From assembly GCA_933207985.1 (NCBI GenBank), contig OW240921.1, positions 106,750,723-106,814,722 of the forward strand: a DNA stretch of 64,000 bases, in the 5' to 3' direction. A program made the translations under genes and the position numbers. Each line of letters opens with the position of its first letter. The first letter of the stretch is position 1. Below the pieces are notes generated by a model, which saw nothing but the letters and a program-made list of their open reading frames with translations, ran no database searches and was not told the DNA's origin. Shown in pieces: positions 33,759 through 46,275 of this stretch. Source of the stretch: Pelobates cultripes. Its lineage: Eukaryota > Chordata > Amphibia > Anura > Pelobatidae.

Positions 33759-34873
33759 GGAAGAAATTACCTGGAAAAGGGGGAGAGAGAGAGAATAAAA
33801 AAGGGGTTGGGGGGATTCCCTGGTGTCCTGATCCAGTTCTGTTGGTTTTTTGCATGGAGCTACATGTCAACTGGGGCTATGGGACTATGTGATGGGTGTA
33901 AATGCGGGGTTAGGTGCGTCTATTCTAACTCCACTTTGTAACGTTGGATTTTTACCAAAATATGAAGTGTCAGAATTTCAAAGGGAATTCAATGTTATTT
34001 CTACATGTTAGGGCAAAATATCCAAATTAGTAAATAACCCTGTAAGAGCATGTCCAGTTTCTTTAACTTTTTACTTGGAATGTTTTGGACTGGACTATGT
34101 GACAAGACATGTCTGCCCCGGATACAAAACCCTGTAAATTAATAAACAACATTATTACATTCTGTTCCTGTTTCTCAGTTCTGCTCAGAGAAGGGATTTC
34201 TGTAGTTCATTTATCAGCTTTTTAATTATGAAAGTCACTAGCTGTATTACAACTCATAGAAAATGTTTTGCTATGCTGCCAGATGATGTTATTGTGTGTT
34301 CTTCTTTGGTTATGAGGGAGAGACAGACAAAAGGCAGTGACATTTTAACATGACATCACAAATAACTACAACAGACATTTTTTTAGTAAGTGCACCTGAA
34401 CTGCAAGTATTTTCATTGAAAAAACATTGATGTGGTAATATAGACCTATGCTTACTCCAATATGTAGGAGAGTTCATGGTATAATAATGTTTTGGTTCAC
34501 AGAGAGACTTTGTCAATTTACCACAGCAACAATGCTACTCTGTCACACACCTCAACAACCCAAAACTGATAAGACAACACTTAGTATTGGGCACCTCTCT
34601 ATTGCAACATCATTGGACCCGTATGTGGACACAAACAGGTCCCCCTGCTAATCTCAAAGAGCTCAGATCTACATCCCTATATCTGTTGCGCAGTTTCAAA
34701 TTTACTTTGGGGACTAGTACTCCACAGTGGTTTTATTAGCACAGAGCTCAGATGACTGCAAGAACTTACATTAATTGCTGAAACGCATGGACTTCTTTCA
34801 TGATAGCATGATTTCCCTGGAATTTATGGAGTCTCATAATTTCAACAAATTTTTTTTCTTTTTCCACATTACC
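33759..34873. other. Non-genic stretch
   Basis: A purine-rich patch lies at 33778-33815. No gene was recognised. Confidence 0.4.
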
Positions 34874-35060
34874 TTGAAGGGACACTCCACGGCCCAGACT
34901 TTCTGTGGTTGCCCAATCACAGATTTCTCAATGCAGCTCAGTGAGAAGGCTTGTGATCTGAGCAATTGCTGCCCCTTGAGTTTAGCTCTGCGGAGCTAAC
35001 TAAACCAGGAAGTAACAGGACTGATTGTGGGTTGACAGCCTGGGAGTGTAACAAGGTTAA
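34874..35060. mobile_element. T2-like small element
   Basis: The left end TTGAAGGGACACTCCACGGC and the inverted right end (TTAACCTTGTTACACTCCCA read inward) are similar, with TTAA at 35057-35060. The left terminal TTAA is mutated to TTGA. Confidence 0.4.
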
Positions 35061-35377
35061 TTAATAAATTAGCAAATTTCTATTGAAATCATCACTTTTT
35101 GTAAAATTAAATAAGAGGACACACTCTTTGCAAATAAAACACTTCAGCAAGCTACATTGCTTTAGTAGCCTGGTGGGTCCTTTTAACTCTTTTTTCATCC
35201 TTTATTTCTTTTTTAATTATGATACATTTCTACCCAACTTTTTTTTTCTGTAACTATTCTCATGCAGATGAAATGACGACAATACAGATTTAAAAACAAA
35301 TTATGAACTGATATACTGTTGCATGTTCCTCTTGTCACCAGCTACTTTTACACTTTGTGTCACTATATCCCACTCCC

Positions 35378-35524
35378 TCTAGAATGTAAGCTCATTGAGC
35401 AGGGCCCTCCACCCCCTCTGTTCCTGTACGTTGAGTTGTCTGGTTACAATTAAATGTCTGTTAGTCCACCCTTTGTACAGCGCTACGGAATCTGATGGCG
35501 CTATATTAATAATAAAATAATTAT
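35378..35524 (+). mobile_element. LINE/SINE 3' tail, best copy
   Basis: GAATGTAAGCTCATTGAGCA then GGGCCCTC, and after about 75 bp GTACAGCGCTACGGAATCTG then GGCGCTATATTAATAATA. It is the fullest copy of the tail family in the window and is typical of the 3' end of an L2/CR1-type LINE. Confidence 0.6.
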
Positions 35525-38355
35525 AATAAAGATTATTGTTCAATGGAGCTTGCCTTTAAGGGCAGTGACTGAGTAACACGCACAGTATACATCTGTTTTG
35601 TTTCTGAATGTTTTATCCATATTTTACTCTGTATTTTTCAATAAATACTGACTTTTAAGAAAACATTCTGTGCTTTGCGTTAGCAGCCCTCCCAAGCAGG
35701 AATTTAGGTTTGAACAGATTTCTCAGTAACTCCATATTTTCCTGAGCATTCAAATGTTTTATGGTTTATTGTTTTTTTTCTTGTTTTTCAAAGGCAATGC
35801 ATGAAAAGTTTGCCCTGCAGTGTGTCGAACGTGGTACGGTAAGGTAATGTTAAGGAAGAACCGCTTGGATATTAATTGTTTAACTAATTAATTTTCTCGT
35901 ACAACATTTTAATTCTATATACTTCCTGGAAGAATTTTTCATGCATTTTCCAACAACAACAACAATAATCAGAAATTCAGGGAAAAATGTGGCGTCTGGA
36001 AAGGCTAGCTTAGAAACTGTGCACCCGTGTACTATTTTAAGGACCGTTTTGTTGGCATGAAGGTCAGCCAAAAATGTTGCAAAACAGGTTTTGCTTCAAT
36101 GAAGGGTCATGTAGGTGCAAAAATAAAGATCTTACGGTGTTATTTACTAACGTGAAAATTCAAAGTGAATTTCAAATTTAAGGTCAGAATATCGGAGCTG
36201 AAGCATAGCTGACAGAGACATTTTCCAGTTTGCATATTTATACCCAGTTATTCTTAATCACACGTAAACAGCTTGAATTCAGTCTAGCAGTGAAAGGGTG
36301 CCAGAGCCCTTACTACGGAGAAAGAGATTTAAAACCCTCCCTCTGACAAAGCTGTGAATAAGTGCTGTTAATGAGTTAACGCACTGCTAATGAGTTACTA
36401 ATTCACTGCCAAAGTTATGCAAATCAGACTGTAAGTAAATAAAACAAAGTGAATGCTGTCACTGGGCTAAGTGCTTGGTAAGGGGTATAGACAATAAGTA
36501 AACATTCTAAAGGTGACAGGAGACTGGAAGGGATTTGGGTATCCCAGACACACAATCGATATATGTATCAATAACTCCATAGACTATTTCTACATTGACG
36601 TTAAGCAGCATCCTATATATTTTCAGGCCTAAAGAACAACACTAATCCTAGTTATTACAATAATATGTGAATTTATTACACAAGGATTTCATAGATACAA
36701 AATATTTAGAGATAAATCAGAAAGGCAGCACTCGTCTGAACATGAGTACATTGTAAGGGTAACGATGGGACCAATTGTTACAATATACAAAATAAGGCAT
36801 ACTCGATTGCAAGCTAACCTTATAGGTTATAAAGTTTATAAACTCACTTATCTAATAAAATAATGGGGATATAGTTACAAATTATGATCAAACACTGCAT
36901 TAGTTTGCCACAAAAAAAATAAAATAGATTTTTTGTGTCTGTCCCTCTATTCTAATTCAATATTAACAAATAAAAAAACTGCTCAAAAACTCATATATTA
37001 ACAAGACTCCCAGTATAAAACATATAAAAAAGTAAAATAGTGAGCGTAATACATTTTTGTCTAAATATATATTAGTCAAAAGTGTAAAAATATTAAAAAA
37101 ATTGTCCACAGCTCAAGTGGAGGGCAACTCACAAAAATCTGAACCATCCAGATAGGATCAGACCACATAAGCTTCATGTGATATTCTCAACTAACTATAC
37201 ACTTCTCAGTGGGCTGAAGACTCAGAGAGTTCTGCTTGCTTTTTGCCAAAATAATTCACCAACTGGCTAGTTACCCCTGTACAATACAGCTCTGAATGTT
37301 GGAAAAAAGTAGAGGTCATGAGCATTTCTCATACCTTTATTTTCATGGAAGAGATCCCACTTGCAGCACTATACGATGAGAGGACAAGACAAACACATGA
37401 ATTCAACAACAAGTTTGTCGTACACGAACAAGAGAATGTGAGAGCCCTGTTTATAAAGTTAATTCGTAAAATAGGATTTTAATGTTTATGATAAAAAATA
37501 CTTTATTCATTTAAGGATTTCACTAATTTGCATTGGATGTATGGGCAATGCAGGAAATAGCCTCCAAGCAAGAGGTATTTCAAATTCTTGCCATACATTT
37601 CGAGTGTATATTTCTTATACTTGGCCAAACTCTTATGAGATTTTAAAAAGACTGCAACCTGGACTTGATGACTGTGCCAGCTTGTTTCGGAGCAATATTC
37701 TGTGTTTCTACATCCTTCATATTTTTTTAAACATGTCATTGGCTTCATGGGACCGATTTTAAAGTTATGACACTCAATTTCTATGTAAACTAAACAATAG
37801 CAACCTTTTCTACATGAATAGTAAATCTAGCATTGTTTAAGCTTTGTGCTTCCTTCCAACTGATGTGTTGCACATCAGTGCTTGTCTCGACTTATACAAA
37901 GCCACTCAGCAGGAATTGTAACTCCTGGCTTTCATTTTTCGGGTAGGATGAAATACAGGGCATCATTGTAGTTTAGCTGCCCTTTCTAGGCTAATGTGCC
38001 CCTTCCCCCTCTCTCTCTCTCTTTAAGATTTCACCTAAGGGTCAAAGGCCAGGATTTCCTCTGTGCTAAAGGTCAAACTCAGCATGCCTTTGTACCCTTG
38101 TTTTATATTATGTGTTATGCGTATGTTTGTCTATAAGTTATGCATACAGTAAATGAACAAAATAGCAATCATAATTTATGTTTTATAGGACAGTTGTATT
38201 GTAGTCACTATGAGTATAGATCTCCAGTTGGTAAATACATGTTGTTTTTTTTCTTAATGCGCACACCTTTCTATATTTTTACATAAGAAACCTATAAATT
38301 TGTATTTTTTGTTTGTTTGTTTTACTGACTTTTTTTGCATACTTTGATCTCGACT
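35525..38355. other. AT-rich stretch without a recognised gene
   Basis: No repeat family or exon was recognised. If the exon at 38818-38949 is real, part of this stretch could be its 3' untranslated region, but no terminus can be fixed. Confidence 0.4.
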
Positions 38356-38359
38356 TACT

Positions 38360-38428
38360 TCTAATCCCTTTGTACCGCGCTACGGAATTTGCTGGCGCTT
38401 TATAAATAATAAAATAATAATAGTCAAA
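38360..38428 (+). mobile_element. LINE/SINE 3' tail
   Basis: TGTACCGCGCTACGGAATTT then GCTGGCGCTTTATAAATAAT, ending in an ATA-rich tail. Confidence 0.55.
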
Positions 38429-38817
38429 TGTTACAAAGAGTCTGACAGATTCATGCTTGAGAATTTTTTATAAATAAACAAACTCAGAAAAACATGAAAA
38501 TATTATTAGTTATTTGGCCTATTAATTCCACTAATACAACATACAGATTTATAACAGGGATTATCCTAAACCATTCTCTACCAGTCTTTAAAAAAAAAAA
38601 AAAACTGATGAGAAGTTACCGTATATATATTTTTTTATCTGCTTATATCTTTTAATCACCAATATGTAAAGAAGAGATTTCAGTTTTGAAGCTTGCTTTA
38701 GTAAAGTGTCTAAGAGATATTAGCAATGTTAAAGTGTATAGTTATACTATTCAAATCGCATCTATAAATACATAAATATTTCCGATCTGACTATTAATTT
38801 AAAATTTTTGCAAAAAA

Positions 38818-38949
38818 TTAATTTGGTACCATCTGGGCAATGGCAATATCCAGACAGCTATCAAAAGATTCATCATTATTACTGTCTCCATTTTTAATTA
38901 CAGTTTCCAAATAAACTTGTATATTGAGATCAGATTTCAGCTTGTCCAG
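38818..38949 (-). CDS. Candidate terminal coding exon of an unidentified host gene
   Basis: On the minus strand a pyrimidine-rich tract (TTCGTTCTTTTGTTTATTTT) ends in AAG. It is followed by 43 codons open in phase 0, running from LDKLKSDLNIQ to the C-terminus DIAIAQMVPN and a TAA stop at 38818-38820. The peptide is balanced in composition, with a leucine-containing amphipathic start, an acidic Asn/Asp/Ser stretch and no low complexity. The combination of acceptor, phase-0 frame and stop fits a last coding exon. I do not recognise the protein and found no upstream exon with confidence. It could still be a chance frame, since 43 codons is short. The surrounding 20 kb has few transposons, which fits intronic or 3' UTR sequence. 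Confidence 0.4.
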   Translation of the reverse strand: MDKLKSDLNIQVYLETVIKNGDSNNDESFDSCLDIAIAQMVPN

Positions 38950-39540
38950 CTTAAAATAAACAAAAGAACGAAATCCAGACCCAAATAGCAGAAATGTATA
39001 TATACGGAATAGTCAAAATCTATAATTAGTGGCCAATTGGTGGCCAATTCCAATACAAGCAAATACATTGCACATATCCCACATTAGCACTATTTAGATA
39101 ACTAACTCAAAGGAGGAGAAAGGGTTAACTCCATAAAAGGGTACATTATACCCCGATTTTTATAAGTATTTTACAATAAAAAATTATTTTTTATTTTAAA
39201 AATATATCAACCCTTTTGCCAATTGGCTGCTTGTGGGCAAACTGATTTCTATAGGATATATTTAGAATGAATCTAAATGAAAGAAAAGTAGACTTTGCTG
39301 ATCAAAAACAGATTGGGTTCTTATAGATTTTCAGCCAACCACAATGGCCTACTTCTGTGTCTAGAGCCGGTATATGCAACTTTTAGCTTTGAAACGCTTG
39401 ACATATGGAGTTTAATTCCTCTGCTGATGTAGGTGTAACTCCAACCTCGGCAGCGTCATAGTGATTAGTCAACCTAGAACCAGGCTGGCCAGTATAATTC
39501 TGGGCAAAGTTGGTGTCTGACACGAGCAGTTGGCACGAGA
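38950..39540. other. Non-genic stretch
   Basis: AT-rich, with no repeat family recognised. It would be intron if the minus-strand exon at 38818 is real. Confidence 0.35.
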
Positions 39541-39606
39541 CAGTCAATGGAGGTACACCTACCCCCAAGTGCCGCCCCTTTCCTCCCTATTGTCCATCCT
39601 CTCATT
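39541..39606. repeat. Direct repeat flanking 1 kb, left copy
   Basis: CAGTCAATGGAGGTACACCT ... TTTCCTCCCTATTGTCCATC recurs at 40610-40664 in the same orientation, with an 11-12 base length difference in the middle. Confidence 0.85.
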
Positions 39607-40609
39607 TTTATAGTATACAAAAGTTCATTACCATATGTGCCTACTAACAATTAACAATGTATAATCTATTGTAATATACGCCGAGTGCTGAATCAAGTAT
39701 GAACTGAACTATGAAGGGTTAATATAAGCCAAACATTTTTGGCTATTTAAACCCGTAAGAATCATTCACTCAGCATCCTCTGATGAAGTGAGCTAAGTCT
39801 CACGAAACGCGTAAGGACGTTACAGCATTGCTTTCTGGCACTTGCCGTAAAACCAACCGAGCTACACTTGGAACGCAGGAGAAGAGATCGGTGACACGCA
39901 CGCGGCTTACAGACAGTCCATTCATCCGATGGCCGGACTGCAGATCTTTAACAGCTGCTTACACCACATATCCTGACATATCCTGACTCGAGTATAGCAC
40001 TAAGAAGTTTTACCAAGTGTGAGTGCATGTTTTAACTTAATTAATTTCTTCAATAAAATTGTTTTATACAGTAAGCACTATGGTTTTGCAACTCTGTTTC
40101 TTTCAGAACGGAGTAATCTTCATCTAACTAAGGGTCACGTACCATGACCTGTTAGTAATGGTATTTTGCATCTCGTGAAGGGTACAAATATTATAACAAT
40201 CACTGTTGAACCTACAAGGACATATTATCAATATTGTACTATATGAATTAAACTAATTCAGCATACATATCCCAGTTCTATTATAACTGGAGGAAACTGA
40301 ATTAGCTTACATATCAAATGACTGTTATTTTATTGATACAATAGTATCCATCCAGAGACTGTTACTTATTGGACTCAAACACATTATATTTGAATTAGCT
40401 ACATTTATTAAGATTTTTCATTTTATCTATATGTTTTGCCGAATATTATATAACACCAAACCTTATTTCATAATAAGTTTTAACCATTTAATGCAAGCAT
40501 ATTGCATAGTATTTTTTCAGCTTATAAGGCTGTAAATTTAAAGGTGTACACTATTGACTACTCCTGGATATTTTATTAGATTTTATCTAATAATTCCCTC
40601 TCTTTTACA
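39607..40609. mobile_element. Sequence between direct repeats, possible insertion or duplication
   Basis: It contains a hairpin with AGTGAGCTAAGTCTCACG followed by AAACGCGTAAGGACG near 39789-39819, and an AATAAA near 40052. The flanking direct repeats are much longer than a target-site duplication, so this could be an element with short terminal direct repeats or a tandem duplication with later insertion. No protein is encoded. Confidence 0.35.
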
Positions 40610-40664
40610 CAGTCAATGGAGGTACACCTGCCCCCTTTCCTCCCTATTGTCCACCCTCTCATTA
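40610..40664. repeat. Direct repeat flanking 1 kb, right copy
   Basis: Counterpart of 39541-39606. Confidence 0.85.
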
Positions 40665-40802
40665 TACGGTAAGGGAGAGCGACTTCAGCTAAGGAGGATC
40701 GTGCAGAGGGAAGAACTTGGCCTTGATGATGGAAAACAGGTATGTTTACGCTTTTTTCTTTCTTTATTATGAGTTAAGGATGGGTTGGAGACAGACTACC
40801 AC

Positions 40803-40873
40803 AGAAAGGGTTACTCCAAACAAAAGCAATGTTTTTATTAAAACATTGTTTTTTGGTAGGTGTAACACTTTAA
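40803..40873. mobile_element. Small foldback (about 70 bp)
   Basis: GTTACTCCAAACAAAAGCAA then TGTTTT pairs with AAAACATTGTTTTTTGGTAG and GTGTAAC. TTAA is present at the right end only. Confidence 0.4.
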
Positions 40874-41300
40874 TTCTAAAAAAGTAGGAGGGATAATATG
40901 TAAATACTGCAACATATACAAATTAATAAGTAAATACTGCAAAAGATACAGATTTCACAGAGAATGTACATTACTATAAACAGAAACCCAATATAAAGCA
41001 TGGGTGTATTTTATATAATATATCTGTATATTATCATTTTTAAAAAAAGATTATTTTTACTGCTTTGTTTTATGGTTTTACTGCACCCTACACTGTACTT
41101 TTAATGTAATCATTTTACAATCTGTTGTGCACAATGTGGTCTGCCTACTCATATTGATAATGTTGTGTGTGAATTTCCTTTTTTGCCGCTTAACAAGAAA
41201 GTTCTCCAAATTCTTTAAACAAGAAAAATGTTAAGCAAGTCAAAAAAAAACAAAAACATTTTAATTAATAATTTTAAATTATTAAAAAAAATAAAAATTT
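40874..41300. other. AT-rich stretch before the L1
   Basis: No gene was recognised. 41281-41297 is the left copy of the A-rich direct repeat that flanks the L1. Confidence 0.5.
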
Positions 41301-41543
41301 AGGGGGGATGTGTCCTGACCGCTTGCAAGGACGGACACGCGTGAGTGAGCTCCGCTCCATATCGGCATAACAAAGCAACTCAACCTATGTTTAAACCAGC
41401 ATGCTACACCTAAACCTACACCCACATAGGGGAAGAAGAAACCCGACAAAGGGGACAAAAGTGGCTTCTTCACAGCCAGAAATCAGCCTACGAAGATCTC
41501 CAGCCTACAGCACTGTGACCAAGATGGTGACGGCAACGAGACC

Positions 41544-42229
41544 TTGCCACTCACAGGCTCCCCAACTAGCAGAGGCCTACCTTTCACACAGGATATACTG
41601 CAGATATGCCTGAAAGAAATGTCGGACAAACTGCTCCGCAACTTTAACAGGACCACGGCTGACCTAAAGAAAGATGTGCAGGAAATGGGGGAGAGAACCA
41701 CGCGCATGGAACACCGCATGGGTGAATATGCAGAAGCGCATAATGACATTGCGGACCGCGTCCAGAAACTTGAGCACCAACTTGAGACCTACCAAGTTAA
41801 GCTGATTGATCTTGAAGGTTCCACAGACACAATATTAGGCTGCGAGGTATACCGGAAGATATACAGCAAGCTAATATCATGGAATTCCTGACGGGATACT
41901 TCAAAACTCTAGTCCCGGACTTTCCCACCGAAAAGTTGCTGATGAACCGTGCTCACAGGGTTGCAAAACTGAAATTCCTGCCAGAGGAAATTCCCAGGAA
42001 TATATTAACCCACCTACACTACTTTCATGCCAAAGAAGCAATTATGAAAGCCTCTAGACAATGCAAAGATATGCCTGACAAATACCGCTCCATACAGCTT
42101 TTCACCGACCTTTCTGCACTCATACTTCAGAAGAGACAGAAATGCAAAGAAGCGACAGATGCCCTCCGAGCACAGAACATGCCTTACAGATGGGGGCACC
42201 CGGTCCACCTTTTGATCCACAAAAACTGA
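41544..42229 (+). pseudogene. L1 ORF1 protein (RNA-binding chaperone)
   Basis: Two overlapping frames make up the protein. The first (41544-41891) encodes a long coiled coil of the trimerising type, with VQKLEHQLETYQVKLIDLEG. The second (41879-42229) encodes the domains that follow, with EKLLMNRAHRVAK, PRNILTHLHYFHAKEAIMKA, and then DLSALILQKRQ, matching the RRM end and C-terminal domain of L1 ORF1p. A frame change near 41850-41890 disrupts the start of the RRM. ORF1p normally coats LINE RNA in the cytoplasm; this copy cannot make the full protein. Part of the N-terminal region lies upstream in a shifted frame. Confidence 0.8.
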
Positions 42230-43692
42230 ACTCTGACCACTGTCATCTTCCCTGAACAAAGAGGGGACAAGCAAGAGTCACCACACCGACTGCAGCCGGA
42301 ATGGAAGAAGGCGAGAACCTGAGGACTGAGCCTGATGGTTTACCCGCTAAAGCTTACACATCAACATGCAGAATCTTCCGTGGTCTGAGTATCAATGCAT
42401 AATATTGTTTTCTACCACTGTTCGATTGAGCAGATCTAAGTTTTATAATTTAATATGTTCTACCTATGTTTATGCTGTTAATGCTTTCTACCTTAGCCGC
42501 CAACAGTTGCATATGTGACCCAAGGCGCTAGCTACAGATCACCCCCACATTACAAGGCTTCCTGCTGGGGACGGGATGGGCTAAATACTGATCTGTGTAA
42601 AGGGTATGCCTAGCAGAAATAGAGAAGGGGCATTGCTTTAAAGCAAATTATTGTAAAACAAATGACTAAATCACCCAGGTCTCAACCTGATGAACTCAGG
42701 ATTCAAATAGCAGCATAGCGATGCCCACTAACCTATCTACCCAAACCTGGGCTGCGCATTGAGACCGCCCAAGGGATTTGTCTTATGCACTCTTTAACCA
42801 GGCCCTGCACAATAACCTTGACCCGAACTCAAGCAAGGCATACTCAGAAGAGTAAGGCCCTAACCCAAAGGGTATGCAGCCCTAGCATCTATCGTTCCAC
42901 GCTACTATTATTTTACATAACACAAAAAAAAATTGACAAATTTAAAAAAAGGGACAAAAAAAATGTTTCCTGCCTATTGCAGGAAGTGGCTCCTGAACCC
43001 CCTCATATCCCTGAGGAACGAGATTGGACAGGTTATCAAACCCGTTACTTTTCCCGAGCACAGAGTACCACGTTGGTTGCCAAATCCATGCAGTTGAAGC
43101 TAATTTCTAATTTCCTTAACCTCCCGATTATATGTTATTAGGTTTAGTACTCTTGTAAATTGTCTAGTATTACCTGAACTGGAAATTGTTATGTTACTAT
43201 ATGCAAGCTAAGGTGACAAGCTGGTTCCCAATATAGACCAATGTTGGGCCGATAACCCCTAATGACAACTCAACTCCAAAAGTACCACGCTCCCACATGG
43301 AACCTGGATTACGGTACATCTCCCATACTAAGGCATCAGTAGTGCCAACTACTTAACTTTTATGCTGTTATTCATGTTTCTTTCACCCCCCTCCTCGGTT
43401 AACTCTCACCCCCCCTTAGTGTGGAATCTGCTCGCTCTAAGCCCAACATTCCGGACCACAACCACCATATAACACGCCCGGTTGGGGCGACATCTCTTGT
43501 CATAAAATATCTGACTCTAAACGTCATAGATCGAAGGCAAAACAAAACCACTGACCCCATAAAAATGAGACTGAGAGATCTGACTTATCACCTTCTCTTA
43601 AGCAATAAAAGGACACACCTGTCTCAATGCACAAGGGGAATGTATGTAATTGACAGATGAGTTTTATTAGCAAAATGTTATGATACCACAAT
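42230..43692 (+). other. L1 inter-ORF spacer
   Basis: Sequence between ORF1 and ORF2 of the L1, about 1.4 kb. The frame 42785-43141 has no recognised domain. It is long for an inter-ORF region, so a small unrecognised insertion is possible. Confidence 0.4.
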
Positions 43693-44170
43693 ATTAAAAT
43701 CCATTGCCATAATGCACGTGGCCTCAATACCCCTCTCAAACGCCACTGCCTTTTTCCTGACCTGAAACGCACAAATCCAGATATAGTATGTCTACAAGAG
43801 ACACACCTCAAAGCGTCCCCTAGCTTTAAACCCTCTCTCTACCCGTTTCAATATCACGTAGTGACTGGACATAAAACCCGAGGTGTTTCTATCTTGATAA
43901 GTGACAATGTAGCATTCCAGCATCAGAATTCGCATCTGGACCCTAAGGGCAGGTTTTTAATCATAATATGCACTATAAACAACACAAAATATACGATAGT
44001 CAACGTATATGCCCTAACACAAACCAGAGGCACTTTTTACATAGGGTGCTAACTAAGATCTCGCCAGTCCAGGAGGGAATGCTCATTCTCTGCGGAGACT
44101 TTAACCATACACTAGATTCTGATTGGAAGCCTACTGCCGGGGCGTCCCTGGCTACATGTACACGTTAACA
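43693..44170 (+). pseudogene. L1 ORF2 APE-type endonuclease region
   Basis: The reading begins IKIHCHNARGLNTP, then has the catalytic QETH near 43790, RGVSILIS, VNVYALTQ and ILCGDFNHTLDSDW near 44100. These match the conserved blocks of the L1 apurinic-like endonuclease that nicks target DNA. A frame change near 44040-44050 and a stop at 44166 break it. The end of the domain, with SDHSA-type residues, follows near 44370 in another frame. Confidence 0.8.
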
Positions 44171-44972
44171 GAAATCCTGCACCAAGTATAATAAACTCCT
44201 CAGCACACACCATCTATATGATGTGTGGAGAGTGACACACCCACAAGAGAAAGACTATACGTATTTCTCCTCTCCCCACAACACATACACAAGAATCGAC
44301 AGATTCCATGTGGAAGGGCAACACCTTGATCAAATTCTAGACTGCTCCATAGGATCCATCACATGGTCAGACCACTCAGCAATAACCATGACTGTTTAAG
44401 ACACCTATGACTACAAACATAAAAGTCCCTGGCGTCTTAATGAATCTGTTCTGCAGAACCCCTCCTTCACAACTGAAGTAGAAAACTTAATCAAACCCAA
44501 GACATTTCTGCTAGTTCTATATGGCAGGCGCACAAAGTGGGCATAAGAGGCCTTTTTCTGAGAAAGACGTCACTATTGAAAAAAGACAGCCTAGCCCAAT
44601 GGATGCTCTGGCACAAGAACCTACATGATCTCACAACCAAAAATAAAGCCCAACCTAGCAGCAAGTTGCAGAAAGAGATCAATGACATACTGAGCAAAAT
44701 TAAAACACATACCCCAAAACAAGTAGGATCTAACCTCTGTAGATTGAAAGCCAACCAGTGCTCGCAGGGCAACAAGGCAAAACACTAGCACTATGACTGA
44801 AACAAAGAGAACACAATACTAAAATCCCTTATATTATAAACACCAACGTATATCACCTGTAGACATTAGCAATGCATTTGCATCATACTACAAAAATCTC
44901 TATAATCTAGCAAAATCTGATCACCTACATACACCAACTGACCAAGAGATCAAAAATTACTTAGCGGACGTT
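44171..44972 (+). pseudogene. L1 ORF2 endonuclease end and linker
   Basis: Contains ITWSDHSAITM near 44360 (the SDH block) and a charged linker (44537-44788) with SKLQKEINDILSKIKTHTPK. Stops and frame changes occur throughout. Confidence 0.6.
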
Positions 44973-45470
44973 GTGCTACTGCACCTCAATACTGACCAAA
45001 TTGAGGCCCTCCAAAGACCTATCTCCCCTGCGGAACTCGAACTTGTCATACAATCACTGCCACCCCACAAAGCCCCAGGCCCTGGCAGGTTCACAAATTT
45101 ATATTTTAAAAAATTCAAATCAGTGCTTGTTCCCCCCTTAGCGTTCCTGTTTAACTCAGCCACTCAAGAATGCTCCTTGCCCAAGGAACTACTGCTAGCA
45201 AATGTTGTCACGCTCCCAAAACCCGGTAAACCACCGACCCATTGCCCCAACTTTCGGCCGATCTCCCTACTGAACACGGACGCAAAGCTATATGCTGAGC
45301 TCCATACTACCGTCCTTGATCCATGATGATCAGGTGGGGTTCGTATCAGGAAGGCAGGGGGCTGACAATACTCGCAAGGTGTTGGATCTGTTGCATAGTG
45401 TCCGTAGGACAGATGTCGGAGGCCTTCTGATGTCGCTACACGCGGAGAAGGCCTTTGACTGAGTACCTAC
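44973..45470 (+). pseudogene. L1 RT finger region, truncated before the active site
   Basis: The frame 44973-45326 encodes EALQRPISPAELELVIQSLP, HKAPGPGRF and NFRPISLLNTDAKLYAE. Shifted frames that follow contain the DQVGF and AEKAFD-like blocks. The sequence then departs into the 3' untranslated region at about 45470, so the YADD palm, thumb and C-terminal region are deleted. Confidence 0.8.
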
Positions 45471-45924
45471 GGTTGACACATGACCTTGAATCCTCCCTAC
45501 CTTGAGAATCTAACCATATGAAAGGTGACCCACAAAGACAGGAAAGTGAAGTGATATGGTAAATGTTGAGAATAGCTGACAGAGACACACACAATCGTCC
45601 CTCCCCTAAATGCCCCTCCCACTTTCTTTTCCTTCCTCTCTGGCAGCATTCCCCTTCCCTTTCCAACACTCACTCCCATTCCCTCCCCTCCCCTTTCTTT
45701 TTTCCTTTCACAATTGGTTTATGCCTGAATGTTAAGGTGTTGTTTTATGACAAAACAGATGGTTCAGAAATGTATTTATACACACTGAATAAACGCGAAT
45801 GTCATCACGCACTAATGCTGTTACACAGTTGCCTAATAACCATGAAGAACTGGTGCTGAACAAATAAAAATTGTCAAATTAAAAAAAATAAAAAAAATCT
45901 AAAAATAAAACTTAGACATTGTCT

Positions 45925-45985
45925 ATTGTTTGGGCAGACTAGATGAGTCAAATGGTTCTTATCTGCCGTCACATTCTATGTTTCT
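45925..45985 (+). mobile_element. CR1-like LINE extreme 3' end
   Basis: GTTTGGGCAGACTAGATGAG then TCTTATCTGCCGTCACATTC and TATGTTTCTA is the plus-orientation form of the 3' end seen at 632 and 23985. Only about 60 bases were retained. Confidence 0.7.
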
Positions 45986-46275
45986 ATATGGCTGGCTGGT
46001 ATTATGGGAGGAGTAGTTCTTTAAAACCTAGTGATCTACCTCTTAAGCTTTCTTTAATGAATAACATACAAAATAGAAATTTAGCAGCAACAATGCATTA
46101 AACTGTATTCAACAAAACAGTTTTATTCTTTTGCTTTTTATATACTTTGCTTTTGCTAAGCAAAAGGGTACTTTGTATGACATGTTTTAAGACTAGGTGT
46201 TCAAAAAAACAAACAAACAACCCACACATACAAATTCAGTTTGAATTATAAAAAATGGTCAAAAAAAGGGGGACC

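Larger units (their letters stand above)
41301..45877 (+). mobile_element. L1/Tx1-like LINE, internally deleted
   Basis: The element begins with a GGGGGATGTGTCCTGACCGC leader and continues with ORF1 (41544-42229), a spacer, the APE-type endonuclease (43693-44170), a linker and the RT finger region (44973-45470). From there it jumps to the 3' untranslated region, which has AATAAA near 45788 and 45863 and an A-rich end. A 17-base direct repeat ATTAAAAAAAATAAAAA occurs at 41281-41297 and 45878-45894, consistent with a target duplication, though its low complexity weakens this. Multiple frame changes make it inactive. Confidence 0.85.
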
